Of a stretch of DNA of 64,000 nucleotides, positions 24,719-37,975 are shown piece after piece. Below the pieces are notes generated by a model. That model did not search any database, was not told the DNA's origin, and saw only the letters and a program-made list of their open reading frames with translations. The translations under genes and the position numbers were made by a program. Origin of the DNA: Bradyrhizobium mercantei (GTDB lineage: Bacteria; Pseudomonadota; Alphaproteobacteria; Rhizobiales; Xanthobacteraceae). Numbering within the stretch: the stretch's first letter is position 1; every line of letters starts with the position of its first letter. Location: contig NZ_MKFI01000007.1 of the NCBI RefSeq assembly GCF_001982635.1, positions 248,001-312,000 of the forward strand. The letters run 5' to 3'.

Positions 24719-25612
24719 TCAGCGCTGCGCTTCGGCGCGGAGATATTCCACGAGCTGCTTGGCCGCGCGCGGCAGCGCCTTGAAGCTGCGGGCGCAGATC
24801 GTCAGCCTCCGATTGGCCCAGGAATCGCGAATCCGGATCGTCGTGATCGGCATCGCCGATGCACAGCGGCGCGCCGCGGTTTCCGGGATCACCGCGATGC
24901 CGACATCGGCGGCGACCATCTGGCAGATGGCGTCGAAGCCGCGCAGGCGGGCGCGAAAGCGCAGCCGCGCACCGAGCTTTGCCGCGTGGCGGGAAATATG
25001 AACCTGCAGCGCCGACGTTGCCGTGAGGCCGACGAAGTCGCGGCCGACCACTTCCTGGAAGTCGATCTGGCGCCGGCCGCCGAGATCGCTGCGCCGCGAC
25101 GCCACCAGCATCAAGCGGTCCTCGCTGAACAGAAACCGTTCGACGCTGTCGGGCAGCGCGTGTTCCGCAGCGAAGCCGAGATCGGCGGCGCCGCTGGCGA
25201 TCGCGGTCGCGATGTCGGTGCTCTCGCGCTCCTCGACATCGACGCTGATATCGGGATGCTCGTGCAGGAACGCGGCCAGCGCGCGCGGCAGATGCTCCGA
25301 CAGGCCCGAGGTGTTGGCGAGCAGCAGCACGTTGGCGCGCACGCCGCTGGCATAGGCGGCAAGATCGCTCTGCAACGCCTCGACATTGTGCATCACGATG
25401 CGGGCATGGCCGAGCAGGCTCTCTCCCGCCGCGGTCAATTCGACGCCGCGGCGGCCGCGCTTGAGCAGCGCGACGCCGAGCGCCTCCTCGAGGCCCTTGA
25501 TTCGCTCGCTCGCCGAGGCGAGCGCCATGTTGGCGCGCGCCGCGCCCTGCGTGATACTGCGCGCATCCGATACCGCGATGAACAATTGCAAATCGATCAG
25601 GTCGAACCGCAT
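24719..25612 (-). CDS. LysR-family transcriptional regulator
   Basis: 297 residues from the ATG at 25612 (MRFDLIDLQLFIAV). The N-terminal winged HTH has SITQGAARANMALASASERI and VALLKRGRRGVELTAAGESL, followed by the linker helix and a substrate-binding domain (ISVDVEERESTDIATAIASG). It ends 8 bp from the end of the frameshifted binding-protein gene (convergent) and its start is 92 bp from the divergent TauE-like exporter gene, its most likely target. Inducer unknown. Confidence 0.92.
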   Translation of the reverse strand: MRFDLIDLQLFIAVSDARSITQGAARANMALASASERIKGLEEALGVALLKRGRRGVELTAAGESLLGHARIVMHNVEALQSDLAAYASGVRANVLLLANTSGLSEHLPRALAAFLHEHPDISVDVEERESTDIATAIASGAADLGFAAEHALPDSVERFLFSEDRLMLVASRRSDLGGRRQIDFQEVVGRDFVGLTATSALQVHISRHAAKLGARLRFRARLRGFDAICQMVAADVGIAVIPETAARRCASAMPITTIRIRDSWANRRLTICARSFKALPRAAKQLVEYLRAEAQR

Positions 25613-25704
25613 GATTTTTCCCGCCCCATACCTTCGGGCAACCCGAAGGCTAACTCCGTAACCTCCAGATTGTGCCGAACGCATCGATCGGTCAATGTGC
25701 AGCC

Positions 25705-26457
25705 ATGCTCGACCATCTCCTGATCTTCATCGCCTTCGCCTTCCTGCTCGCCGGCTTCGTCAAGGGCACACTCGGCCTCGGTCTGCCGACGGTCGCGATG
25801 GGGCTGCTCGCAACCACGATGGCGCCGGGCCAGGCGATTGCGATCGTGATCGTGCCGGCGATCGTCACCAATATCTGGCAGACCTTCGTCGGCCCCTATC
25901 TGCGCGACATCCTCAAGCGGCTGTGGCCGCTGATGCTCGGCACCGTCGCCGGGATCTGGATCAATGCCGGACTCTTGACCGGGCCTTACGCGGCCTACGG
26001 CACCGTCGTGCTCGGCGTGCTGCTGGTGATCTACGCGATCGTCGGCCTGAGCAGGTTCAACTTCAAGGTCGCGCGGCGCGACGAGAAATGGGTCGGCGGC
26101 ATCGTCGGCGTCATCACCGGACTGATCTCGGCCGCAACCGGCGTTCAGGTCATCCCCTCGATGCCGTTCATGCAGGCGATCGGCATGGAGAGGGACGAAC
26201 TGGTGCAGGCGCTCGGCGTCTTCTTCACCACCGCGACCCTGGCACTTGCCTTCAACCTCACGGCCTCGGGCCTGCTGACGGCGGCCACCGCGCTGCCCGG
26301 CGCGGTCGCGATGGTGGCATCGTTCACCGGCATGTTCATCGGCCAGGCGGTCCGCACACGGATGCAGCCCGATGTCTTCCGCCGCTGGTTCCTGATCTCG
26401 ATGATCCTGCTCGGTATCTATCTCGCCGGCAGCGCGCTGCTCAAGATCCACGGCTAG
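25705..26457 (+). CDS. TauE/SafE-family membrane transporter
   Basis: 250 residues with about eight hydrophobic helices and two family repeats (AGFVKGTLGLGLPTVAMGLL near the start, VGVITGLISAATGVQVIPSM in the middle). This is the TauE/SafE sulfite/organosulfonate exporter family layout. The ATG at 25705 is preferred over 25672, which overlaps the LysR promoter region. It is divergent from the LysR gene. The substrate is not known; the nearby Bug-type protein suggests an organic anion. Confidence 0.88.
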   Translation: MLDHLLIFIAFAFLLAGFVKGTLGLGLPTVAMGLLATTMAPGQAIAIVIVPAIVTNIWQTFVGPYLRDILKRLWPLMLGTVAGIWINAGLLTGPYAAYGTVVLGVLLVIYAIVGLSRFNFKVARRDEKWVGGIVGVITGLISAATGVQVIPSMPFMQAIGMERDELVQALGVFFTTATLALAFNLTASGLLTAATALPGAVAMVASFTGMFIGQAVRTRMQPDVFRRWFLISMILLGIYLAGSALLKIHG

Positions 26458-26464
26458 ATTTTTG

Positions 26465-26519
26465 TTTGACGCGTTTTCTTCACGCGAACCGGTTGGCCAC
26501 TTCGCTCGAAAACGCTCCA
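26465..26519 (-). repeat. dispersed intergenic repeat, family A, copy 2
   Basis: Reverse-orientation copy of the element at 22744-22797, starting TTTGACGCGTTTTCTTCACG and ending CTCGAAAACGCT. It lies between convergent genes (TauE-like and LysE-like), where its hairpin may help end both transcripts. Confidence 0.9.
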
Positions 26520-26526
26520 GTAAAAG

Positions 26527-27162
26527 CTAGCGCGCTTCCAGCATCGCGACGCGAACGCCGAGATAGATGAAGAGCGCGCCGAGCGAGCGATTGATCCAGG
26601 CGATCACGCCGGCCGATTGCCGGATGCGGCTGGCAGCCCGCGCCGCAAAGGCCGCGAGACCGAGGCACCACAGCGTGCCGCAGGTGATGAAGATCAGCCC
26701 GAGCACAAGGAAGGCCAGGGCCTTGTGGGCTGAGTCCGCCGCCACGAATTGCGGCAGGAACGCCAGGAAGAACAGCGCCACCTTGGGATTGAGGATATTG
26801 GTCAGCGCGCCCTGCCAGAACACGCGCGAGATCGAGGTCGTATCGCCCTGCCCCGCGATCTCGGCAATCGGCTTGGCGCGCGTCAGCAGCATCTGCAGGC
26901 CGGTCAGCACCAGATAGGCCGCGCCGATCAGCTTGACGGCGAGGAAGGCGGTCGAGGACGCCATCAGCAACGCCGACAGTCCGATCGCCGCACCCATCAC
27001 GTGAACCAGGCAGCCGCAGCTGATACCGATTGCCGCAGCGGCGCCGCCGCGCCATCCGAGCTGAATCGTGCGCCCAATGATATAGGCGGTATCCGGCCCC
27101 GGCGTGATGTTGAGCAGCAGGCCGGACAGGACGAAGAGCCAAAGTTCGTGAATTCCCAGCAT
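26527..27162 (-). CDS. LysE/RhtB-family amino acid exporter
   Basis: 211 residues, normal length, with about six hydrophobic helices. The N-terminal LLNITPGPDTAYIIGRTIQL is the family signature, and NILNPKVALFFLAFLPQF is the second conserved block. It would export amino acids or related metabolites through the inner membrane. The start at 27162 (MLGIHELWLF) fits the family. The specific substrate is not predictable. Confidence 0.92.
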   Translation of the reverse strand: MLGIHELWLFVLSGLLLNITPGPDTAYIIGRTIQLGWRGGAAAAIGISCGCLVHVMGAAIGLSALLMASSTAFLAVKLIGAAYLVLTGLQMLLTRAKPIAEIAGQGDTTSISRVFWQGALTNILNPKVALFFLAFLPQFVAADSAHKALAFLVLGLIFITCGTLWCLGLAAFAARAASRIRQSAGVIAWINRSLGALFIYLGVRVAMLEAR

Positions 27163-27401
27163 GTCAGCGACATTAACCTATGTAAGTAACCGTCCGGAAA
27201 GGACCATCAGCCAGACCTGCGCCATCCCAGCGACACACGAATTCAGTAGAGAAACGGCTCTACGATCCGTTGGTCGCATGCCAATTCCTGCTACTATGCA
27301 TTATAGGTGCCTGCAAACCGAGCTTCCGCCGGACCCGGCCTGTCTTGTAAGTATCGGATTCGGTCACATTGGCTAGGTGGCCATTCCAGGGCACAGGAGA
27401 C

Positions 27402-29201
27402 ATGGAAAGACGGCTCGCTGCCATTCTTTGCGCTGATATCGCCGGCTATTCCCGCATGATGGGGGTCGACGAGGCGGGGACGCATGCCTCGTTCAAGGCG
27501 CACCGCAGCGCGATCTACCCCATCATCCTCAACCATGGCGGCCGAATCGTCAAAAACACCGGCGATGGCTTCCTCTTGGAATTCCCCAGCATCATCGGCG
27601 CGATCGAAGCCGCCGTTGCGATGCAGACCCTGATGGCCGAGCGCAACGAACATCTGCCGGCCGACCGCGCCATGCATTTCCGGATGGGCGTCCACATGGG
27701 CGACGTCATGGCCGACGAGGACGAGGTGTTCGGCGACGACGTCAACATCGCCGTCCGGCTCGAGACGGTCGCGGTGCCCGGCGGCATCGCGGTATCGGAC
27801 AAGGCCCGCACCGAGGCCGGGCGGCGGCTTGCCGTCAGCCTGGTCGATGCCGGTCCGCACCGCTTCAAGAACATCACCGAGCCGGTCAATGTCTGGACCT
27901 GGGCGCCGGCCGGCTCCGACAAGCAGGAGCAGGTCCCGGAGGACGGGCCGCATCTGCCGGGGCAATACCGGACCGCGATCGTCGGCGTGCTGCCGTTCGA
28001 CAATCTGAGCGGCAGCGCCGACGAATATTTCTCGGACGGCCTGACCGAGGACCTGATCCACGCGCTGTCGCTGCAATCCTTCTACCGGGTGCTGAGCCGC
28101 AACTCGACCTTCGCCTACAAGGGCAAGAACCTCTCGACGCGTTTGATCGCGCGCGAGATCGACGCGACCTATCTGATCCAGGGCTCGGTGCGCCGCGCCG
28201 GCAACAAGATCCGCGTCACCGCCGAGCTGATCGCGCCCGAGAAGGGCGAGCAGCTGTGGACCGGCCGCTACGACCGCGACATGGGCGACCTGTTCGCGAT
28301 GCAGGACGAGATCACTGCGAACCTCTCCGCCGCCGTCGCGCAGGAGATTTACCGCGCCGAGGCCTCGGCGCCGGCGCGCTCGCCGAACTCCGAGCTGACG
28401 GCGTGGGACCGCTTCCTCAAGGGTCTGTCGCACTACTATCACCAGACCAAGGACGATTGCGAAACCGCCATCGCACTGTTCAAGGAGGCGATCGAGCTCG
28501 ATCCCGCGCTGTCGATCGCGCGGGCCTATCTCGCGCTGATCCAGATCCAGAGCGTGCAGTTCGGCTGGATCCCGAGCACGCGCGACCTGTGGGCCTCGTC
28601 GGTCAGCCTGGCCGAGAGCAGCGTGCGGCTCGACCCGCGCTCCTCGTTCGCATTCTCGCTGCTGGCCTATCTGCACGCGATGCAGGGCCACTACGAAGCC
28701 GCGATGGACGCCATCAAGCGGGCGATCGAGCTCAACCCCTACGACATGGGCGCGCGCGGCGTGCTCGGCATCTGCCACATGGTGATCGGCGATCACCGTC
28801 AGGCGGTCGAATTGTTCTCGACGGCAGTCCAGCGCGGCAACAGCGATCCGCGCTACCAATGGGCCGCGCTGAACGCCTTCAGCCATTATCTGCTCGGGCA
28901 ATACGACGCGTCGCTGTCGTGGTCGCGCGAGGGACTCTATCTCAACCCGAACCACCTGCAGTGCCTTGCGGTGCGCACCGCGGCGCTCGCCCAGCTCGGC
29001 CGCGCCGACGAGGCCGCGCAGGCCGCCGAGGCGCTGCTCGCCAACCATCCCGAACTGACGGTCGAACGGCACCTGCGCAATTTCCACTGGAAGAACCCCG
29101 CCGACATCGCGCATTACCGCGACGGCCTCTTGAAAGCCGGCCTCCCCTTCGGCAAACTCGCTCTGGTTGCATCCTCATCGAAATTCGCCGTCGACTCCTG
29201 A
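27402..29201 (+). CDS. class III adenylate/guanylate cyclase with TolB-like and TPR domains
   Basis: 599 residues from the ATG at 27402 (AGGAGA upstream). The cyclase domain is at the N-terminus: metal-binding Asp12 in LAAILCADIAGYSR and Asp55 in VKNTGDGFLLEF, then DDVNIAVRLE. From about residue 195 a TolB/FlgO-like segment begins (VGVLPFDNLSGSADEYFSDG). TPR repeats fill the C-terminal half (AIALFKEAIELDPALSIARA and AAMDAIKRAIELNPYDMGAR). No membrane segment is seen. Multi-domain cyclases of this kind are abundant in Bradyrhizobium; the signal sensed is unknown. Confidence 0.92.
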   Translation: MERRLAAILCADIAGYSRMMGVDEAGTHASFKAHRSAIYPIILNHGGRIVKNTGDGFLLEFPSIIGAIEAAVAMQTLMAERNEHLPADRAMHFRMGVHMGDVMADEDEVFGDDVNIAVRLETVAVPGGIAVSDKARTEAGRRLAVSLVDAGPHRFKNITEPVNVWTWAPAGSDKQEQVPEDGPHLPGQYRTAIVGVLPFDNLSGSADEYFSDGLTEDLIHALSLQSFYRVLSRNSTFAYKGKNLSTRLIAREIDATYLIQGSVRRAGNKIRVTAELIAPEKGEQLWTGRYDRDMGDLFAMQDEITANLSAAVAQEIYRAEASAPARSPNSELTAWDRFLKGLSHYYHQTKDDCETAIALFKEAIELDPALSIARAYLALIQIQSVQFGWIPSTRDLWASSVSLAESSVRLDPRSSFAFSLLAYLHAMQGHYEAAMDAIKRAIELNPYDMGARGVLGICHMVIGDHRQAVELFSTAVQRGNSDPRYQWAALNAFSHYLLGQYDASLSWSREGLYLNPNHLQCLAVRTAALAQLGRADEAAQAAEALLANHPELTVERHLRNFHWKNPADIAHYRDGLLKAGLPFGKLALVASSSKFAVDS

Positions 29202-29261
29202 GCGAATTCATCCACCGGTAATGGATGCTTTCTAAGCTGAAGCTTTTCAGGATGTGGTTTG

Positions 29262-29921
29262 ATGTCCGATACGGCTGCAAGCGAGGCGCCCGCCCCGCAG
29301 ATTTCCGAGAACAATCCCTGCCCGTTCCTGCGCGCACTGGTCGCCGGCAACTATGTCGGCGGGCATCTCGTGCCGTTGCCGGAACTGACCGGGACGATCG
29401 GGCGCGCCACCGGCAAGACGGGGTTCGAGGGGTTCTCCGCGCGGGCGAAGATCTTCATGGTCGCGCAGATGGCCAACGGGATCGGTCCGTTCAGCCTGGT
29501 GCGCAGCCTGTTGCAGGGCGCGATCCTCGACGAATTGCGCAACGGCCCGCTCGACAAGCACGGCGCCGGCTCGCGCATCCTCGACCAGCATGCGGTGGTG
29601 CACGAGGACGAGATCGCGCGGCTTGCGACCTTCGGCCAGGACTACAAGGCGCCCGACGGCAGCGTCGAACGCGGGCTGTCGGCCGCCGAAATCAAGACCT
29701 TCATGGCGGCAAACTTCCAGCGCGCCAAGGACGAGCATCCGCCGTCCTACGGCATCCTGCACTGCTATTATCCGCTTCTGATGCTCGGCGAGTGGCCGGT
29801 GCTGCTCGACATCATGGGCAAGGGCGAAGGCAAGGACCGCTATCTCAGCGTCGCCGAGGTCAGGACGCTGTTCGTCGAGAAGCGTTTTCCGGACCGCATC
29901 GTCGCGCTGCTCAACGGCTGA
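29262..29921 (+). CDS. conserved hypothetical cytosolic protein
   Basis: 219 residues from the ATG at 29262 (AGGATG upstream; a TTG directly before it is in frame). No signal peptide or membrane segment is seen. It contains NPCPFLRALVAGNYVGGHLV near the N-terminus, then GFSARAKIFMVAQMANGIGP and DKHGAGSRILDQHAVVHEDE. The NPCPFLRAL opening and the later mixture of short acidic loops recall plant-peroxygenase-like or heme-peroxidase accessory proteins, but no catalytic motif can be assigned. Function unknown. Confidence 0.75.
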   Translation: MSDTAASEAPAPQISENNPCPFLRALVAGNYVGGHLVPLPELTGTIGRATGKTGFEGFSARAKIFMVAQMANGIGPFSLVRSLLQGAILDELRNGPLDKHGAGSRILDQHAVVHEDEIARLATFGQDYKAPDGSVERGLSAAEIKTFMAANFQRAKDEHPPSYGILHCYYPLLMLGEWPVLLDIMGKGEGKDRYLSVAEVRTLFVEKRFPDRIVALLNG

Positions 29922-29963
29922 GCCCAAATCCTTTTGAGGAATGGGGTTCGCGCTAATACCTGT

Positions 29964-30911
29964 TTACTTGAACAGCGGCGTGCCCGGCACGAAGGCGTCG
30001 AACGCCGCCCAGAATTGCCCGCGGTAGCGATCCTGCTCCTGCAGGATCTCGTGCTTGGAGCCGGCGATCACCAGATGCGAGCCGGCGCGCAAATGATACG
30101 CAAACTCCTCGATCGCGGCCGTCGACACCACCTCGTCATTGCTCGCCGCCAGCATCAGGATCGGCTGCCGGATTTCGGACGGATATGACATGCCGCGGAA
30201 GGTGCGCATCGCGGTGAACGCGGTGTCGGCCCAGGCGATCGTCGGCGCCGCGATGCCGAGCGTCGGGTCTTCGTCCAGGATCGCGGCGTTGCGGGCGTGG
30301 CGCACCGGATCGCTGGTCACGGGATTGCCGATGAAGGGCGCAAGACCCACCAGTTCGCTGCTGCCGCCCGGCACGTAGTTGCCGCCCTGCCCGGTCCAAC
30401 GCATGATCCGAAGCAGCGCGCTCGGAAAGAACGAGACGCGCTTGCGCGGCAGGTCGATCATCGGCGCCGACAGCACCATACGGTCGAACCAGCGCTTGCC
30501 GGCATGCGCGACCCGCAGCATGACCGCACCGCCCATCGAATGCGCCAGCGCGAAATAGGGCGGCGGGCAATCCGGCAGCACCACCTGCTGCACGAAGGCT
30601 TCGACGTCGATCTCGTAGTCGGCGAAGTCGCGCACATAGCCCTTGCGGGGATCGCGCAGCCGGCGCGAGGAATGACCTTGCCCGCGCCAATCGATCATCG
30701 CCACGGCAAAGCCGCGGTCGCGCAGATCGCGCACCGTCTCGAAATACTTCTCGATCATCTCGCCGCGGCCGCCGAACACACAAACGGTACCCTTGCGGCC
30801 GCGCGGCGGCGCCCAGCGCGCAAAGCGCAGCTCGGCGCCGTCGGATGTCTTGATGGTGCCACTGACAACGTCGTCCGGAACCGGATTGGCGGGAATCGAG
30901 ACGAGCGTCAT
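29964..30911 (-). CDS. alpha/beta hydrolase, lysophospholipase/monoacylglycerol-lipase type
   Basis: 315 residues from the ATG at 30911 (MTLVSIPANPVP); the open frame reaches 31070 but without homology. The nucleophile elbow is LAHSMGGAV (GxSxG variant, A-H-S-M-G) near residue 125. IDWRGQGHSSR is the typical strand-helix block, and the catalytic acid and His are likely in ASNDEVVS and SKHEIL near the C-terminus. This is the PldB/MGL-like serine hydrolase architecture. It converges with the hypothetical gene at 29262-29921. Confidence 0.9.
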   Translation of the reverse strand: MTLVSIPANPVPDDVVSGTIKTSDGAELRFARWAPPRGRKGTVCVFGGRGEMIEKYFETVRDLRDRGFAVAMIDWRGQGHSSRRLRDPRKGYVRDFADYEIDVEAFVQQVVLPDCPPPYFALAHSMGGAVMLRVAHAGKRWFDRMVLSAPMIDLPRKRVSFFPSALLRIMRWTGQGGNYVPGGSSELVGLAPFIGNPVTSDPVRHARNAAILDEDPTLGIAAPTIAWADTAFTAMRTFRGMSYPSEIRQPILMLAASNDEVVSTAAIEEFAYHLRAGSHLVIAGSKHEILQEQDRYRGQFWAAFDAFVPGTPLFK

Positions 30912-31037
30912 GAAGGAGACCGGACTGGTGAGACAGGATGGAGACCAAGGGCGCCTGCGCCAAAAAAGCGACGCGGCTTCCGCCTCTTGAACGCGACATG
31001 ACCCCTCCCATATCACCTCAGTACAGGCCGCTACCAG

Positions 31038-31130
31038 TGTTTCGGACCCGGAACACGAGGCTGCACACATCTAAGCCCGGCCCGATGGCGGGCGGGTAAC
31101 TGAAACAGTCGCTCATTGGAGGACTACCCT
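31038..31130 (+). promoter_or_regulatory. ROSE-type RNA thermometer
   Basis: The leader before the Hsp20 gene can fold as a GC hairpin (GCCCGGCCCG/CGGGCGGG, about 31072-31096) and a final hairpin at 31108-31124 that sequesters the Shine-Dalgarno: GTCGCTC pairs with GGAGGAC, leaving one bulged G opposite the SD. A TYGCT motif with a bulged G facing GGAGGA is the hallmark of ROSE elements, first described in Bradyrhizobium heat-shock genes. Melting on heat would free the SD. The 5' end is not defined. Confidence 0.78.
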
Positions 31131-31604
31131 ATGCGTAGCTACGACCTCACTCCGTTCTACCGTTCCACCGTCGGCTTCGACCGCCTCTTCAACCTGCTCG
31201 ATCAGGTGACCTCGGACGGCAGCCCCGGCTATCCCCCCTACAACATCGAGCGCACCGGCGAGAATGCGTACCGGATCAGCGTTGCGGTCTCCGGCTTCTC
31301 GCAGGCCGAGCTTTCGATCGTCGCAAAGGAGAACACGCTGACGATCAAGGGCGAGAAATCCGCCAACGAGAACTCCGGCAACGGCTCCGAAGTACTCTAT
31401 CGCGGCATCGCCTCCCGCGCCTTCGAGCGCGTCTTCCAGCTTGCCGACTTCGTGCAGGTGAAGAACGCCTCGCTCGAGAACGGCCTGCTCCACGTCGATC
31501 TCGTGCGCGAGATTCCCGAGGCCAAGAAGCCCCGCAGTATTCCGATCGGCGGCGGCGAGAAGGCCCCGCAGGTGGTTGACGGCTCGGCGAAGGTCGCGGC
31601 CTAA
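31131..31604 (+). CDS. small heat shock protein, Hsp20/IbpA family
   Basis: 157 residues from the ATG at 31131 with TGGAGGA upstream. It opens SYDLTPFYRSTVGFDRLFNL, the class A sHsp N-terminus. The alpha-crystallin domain spans about residues 33-140 (YPPYNIERTGENAYRISVAV, SRAFERVFQLADFV, LENGLLHVDLVREIPE), and the tail has the IXI-type motif (SIPIGG). It holds unfolding proteins during heat stress. Expression is probably controlled by the thermometer in its leader. Confidence 0.95.
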   Translation: MRSYDLTPFYRSTVGFDRLFNLLDQVTSDGSPGYPPYNIERTGENAYRISVAVSGFSQAELSIVAKENTLTIKGEKSANENSGNGSEVLYRGIASRAFERVFQLADFVQVKNASLENGLLHVDLVREIPEAKKPRSIPIGGGEKAPQVVDGSAKVAA

Positions 31605-31642
31605 GGAACGCCCCCCGCGTCAGCAGATATTGGCTGCACGCG

Positions 31643-31672
31643 AAAACGCCCCGGGAAACCGGGGCGTTTTTT
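31643..31672. terminator. strong terminator after the Hsp20 gene
   Basis: AAAACGCCCCGG-GAAA-CCGGGGCGTTTTTT: a 12-bp stem with a GAAA tetraloop and a six-T run on the plus strand. A-tracts on the 5' side make it usable from both directions. Confidence 0.92.
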
Positions 31673-31680
31673 GTGGGCTT

Positions 31681-31770
31681 CGTAGCCCGGATGGAGCGAA
31701 GCGCAATCCGGGGGCCGTACTGCCGGTCAGGAGAGATTCCCGGATTTCGCTGCGCTCCATCCGGGCTACG
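31681..31770. repeat. inverted pair of REP-like palindromes
   Basis: CGTAGCCCGGATGGAGCGAA at 31681 is mirrored by its reverse complement ending at 31770, with CAATCCGGG and CCCGGATT next to each loop. The arms are about 32 bp. This is a common intergenic element in this group and lies between convergent genes. Confidence 0.9.
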
Positions 31771-31774
31771 GACC

Positions 31775-32599
31775 TCACTCCAATCCCTGTACCTTCGGCA
31801 TCTCCTGCGTCGGCAGGAGCGCAGGCGCAGGCGCCGCCGGCGCTGGAGCGGCCTGCCCCACGGTCGGGACCTCGGCCCGCTGAACGGGCTGTGGCGCGGC
31901 CGCTTGGGTCTCGGCCGGCTTCGGTGCCCCTGCGGTCTGCTCGGCCGGCGCGGGGGCTGCCGCCTGGGTGGGCGACGCGGCGGTCGGCGGGACGGCAGCC
32001 TGAACTGCCGCAGCAGGGGTCGTCGGAGCGGCGGCCTGGGTGGCCGGGGCCGGAGCCGGTGCCAGACCTTGTGCAGATTTGGCCGAGAGCGGGCTCCGCT
32101 TCGGCACCGGCACGCGGCTTGCGACATGGGGGATCGGGGCCGGCGGCCGCGGCACCCTCGCCTGGATCGGCCGCGGCATCGGCCCGACCGGGCCGTAGGT
32201 CGCGCTCATCTCCTCCTCGTAATTGTCGCCGAGCCGGTAGGCCGGGGTGAAACGGATGATGTGCCCGTCGCGGGCGTCGATCACCAGCCGGCCATCGTCG
32301 CCGCCCCGGTCGATCACCGAGATCGTGTAGACGAAGCCGCGCTGCTGGGGCGCGCCGAGCGGCAGATAGCCGTTCTCGCGCAGCACGGTGTAGACCTCGA
32401 CCGGCGGCAACAGGCTCGGGACCCGGCCAAACCGCGGCGGCGGCGGAACCTCGGGCATGGCGGCGTAGGGTCCGTCCATGTCGGACACCCTGACGAAAGC
32501 CGGGCTGCTGATCCGGGCGGACGTCGCCAGCTGGGCCTGGGCCGAGGCTGCGCTGAGCGCGAGGGCGGCGGCTGCAACCGAACCTGTGAACAACTTCAT
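31775..32599 (-). CDS. secreted protein with Pro/Ala-rich C-terminal tail
   Basis: 274 residues from the ATG at 32599 (AGGAG upstream); the open frame extends to 32824 without features. A signal peptide (MKLFTGSVAAAALALSAASAQAQ) is followed by a folded N-terminal domain (about 25-150) with LLPPVEVYTVLRENGYLPLG and GRLVIDARDGHIIRFTPAYR, resembling PepSY-like or outer-membrane-linked repeats. The second half is a low-complexity Ala/Pro/Gln tail, probably disordered and wall-spanning. Function unknown. Confidence 0.8.
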   Translation of the reverse strand: MKLFTGSVAAAALALSAASAQAQLATSARISSPAFVRVSDMDGPYAAMPEVPPPPRFGRVPSLLPPVEVYTVLRENGYLPLGAPQQRGFVYTISVIDRGGDDGRLVIDARDGHIIRFTPAYRLGDNYEEEMSATYGPVGPMPRPIQARVPRPPAPIPHVASRVPVPKRSPLSAKSAQGLAPAPAPATQAAAPTTPAAAVQAAVPPTAASPTQAAAPAPAEQTAGAPKPAETQAAAPQPVQRAEVPTVGQAAPAPAAPAPALLPTQEMPKVQGLE

Positions 32600-33088
32600 C
32601 GCCGTAACTCCTGTCTGCCCCGCCCTGGGAGCGTTCCCGCTCTCTTGCCGGCTTGCCCGGGGCAAAACTTCAGTTTCAAATTCGGCGGTCCTTGGTCGCT
32701 CCTTGGGCCAGATCACGGCGTGTTTGCTTCGAATCGGGGGCGCCGCGCAGCCCGCCGAGCCGTTCGATCCAAGCATGCGGGCGAGGACTTCCTCGCGCTT
32801 GTGTGATAGACAAAAATTTGGCAAGGTCGAAGTTAGGACAGTAAAGCTGTCTCAATTTCGAGGCCATCCCGGCATAGGGATTGCAACGAGAACCTTCGCG
32901 AGGAGGACCTCGGCGCCCCGAGCTCCGAGAATGCTGCAGGCAGGGCCGTCCCCTAGGGGACGTTGAAACGCCCGTCGTCTGAATTTAGGAAAATGCGGCT
33001 CGCGGCGGACGAGCGGTGGCCCGGTGGGTGCCGCAACGTCCAAGGTGCGCCAAATACGGTGAGGCCCCTTACGCAAGGGAGAGGACAC
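32600..33088. other. intergenic region between divergent genes, upstream of gltB
   Basis: About 490 bp that should hold the gltB promoter and that of the secreted-protein gene. No small gene and no certain operator was found. A GGGACG-type palindrome (GTCCCCTAGGGGAC, 32949-32962) is noted and could be an operator or start of a leader hairpin. Confidence 0.5.
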
Positions 33089-37840
<4,752 letters not shown>

Positions 37841-37850
37841 TATCACCAGG

Positions 37851-37948
37851 CGTCATTCCGGGCCGCGCCAGGCGCGACCCCGGAATTGCGCAAAACCACT
37901 TCGAGACTTCGGGTCTGCGCCCCGCGGCGCAGCCCGGAACGACGGACA
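37851..37948. repeat. palindromic element inside the gltB-gltD gap
   Basis: GCGTCATTCCGGGCCGCGCC near the left end and CCCGGAACGACGG at the right form an imperfect inverted repeat of the CGTCATTCC family, with internal GCGCCAGGCGC and CCGCGGCG palindromes. It sits between two genes whose products form one enzyme. Confidence 0.8.
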
Positions 37949-37975
37949 ACTGAGATGCAGGGGCATCGGGTTTCA

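Noticed and set aside
27294..29114. 606-codon minus-strand open frame
   Set aside because: Shadow of the cyclase-TPR gene.
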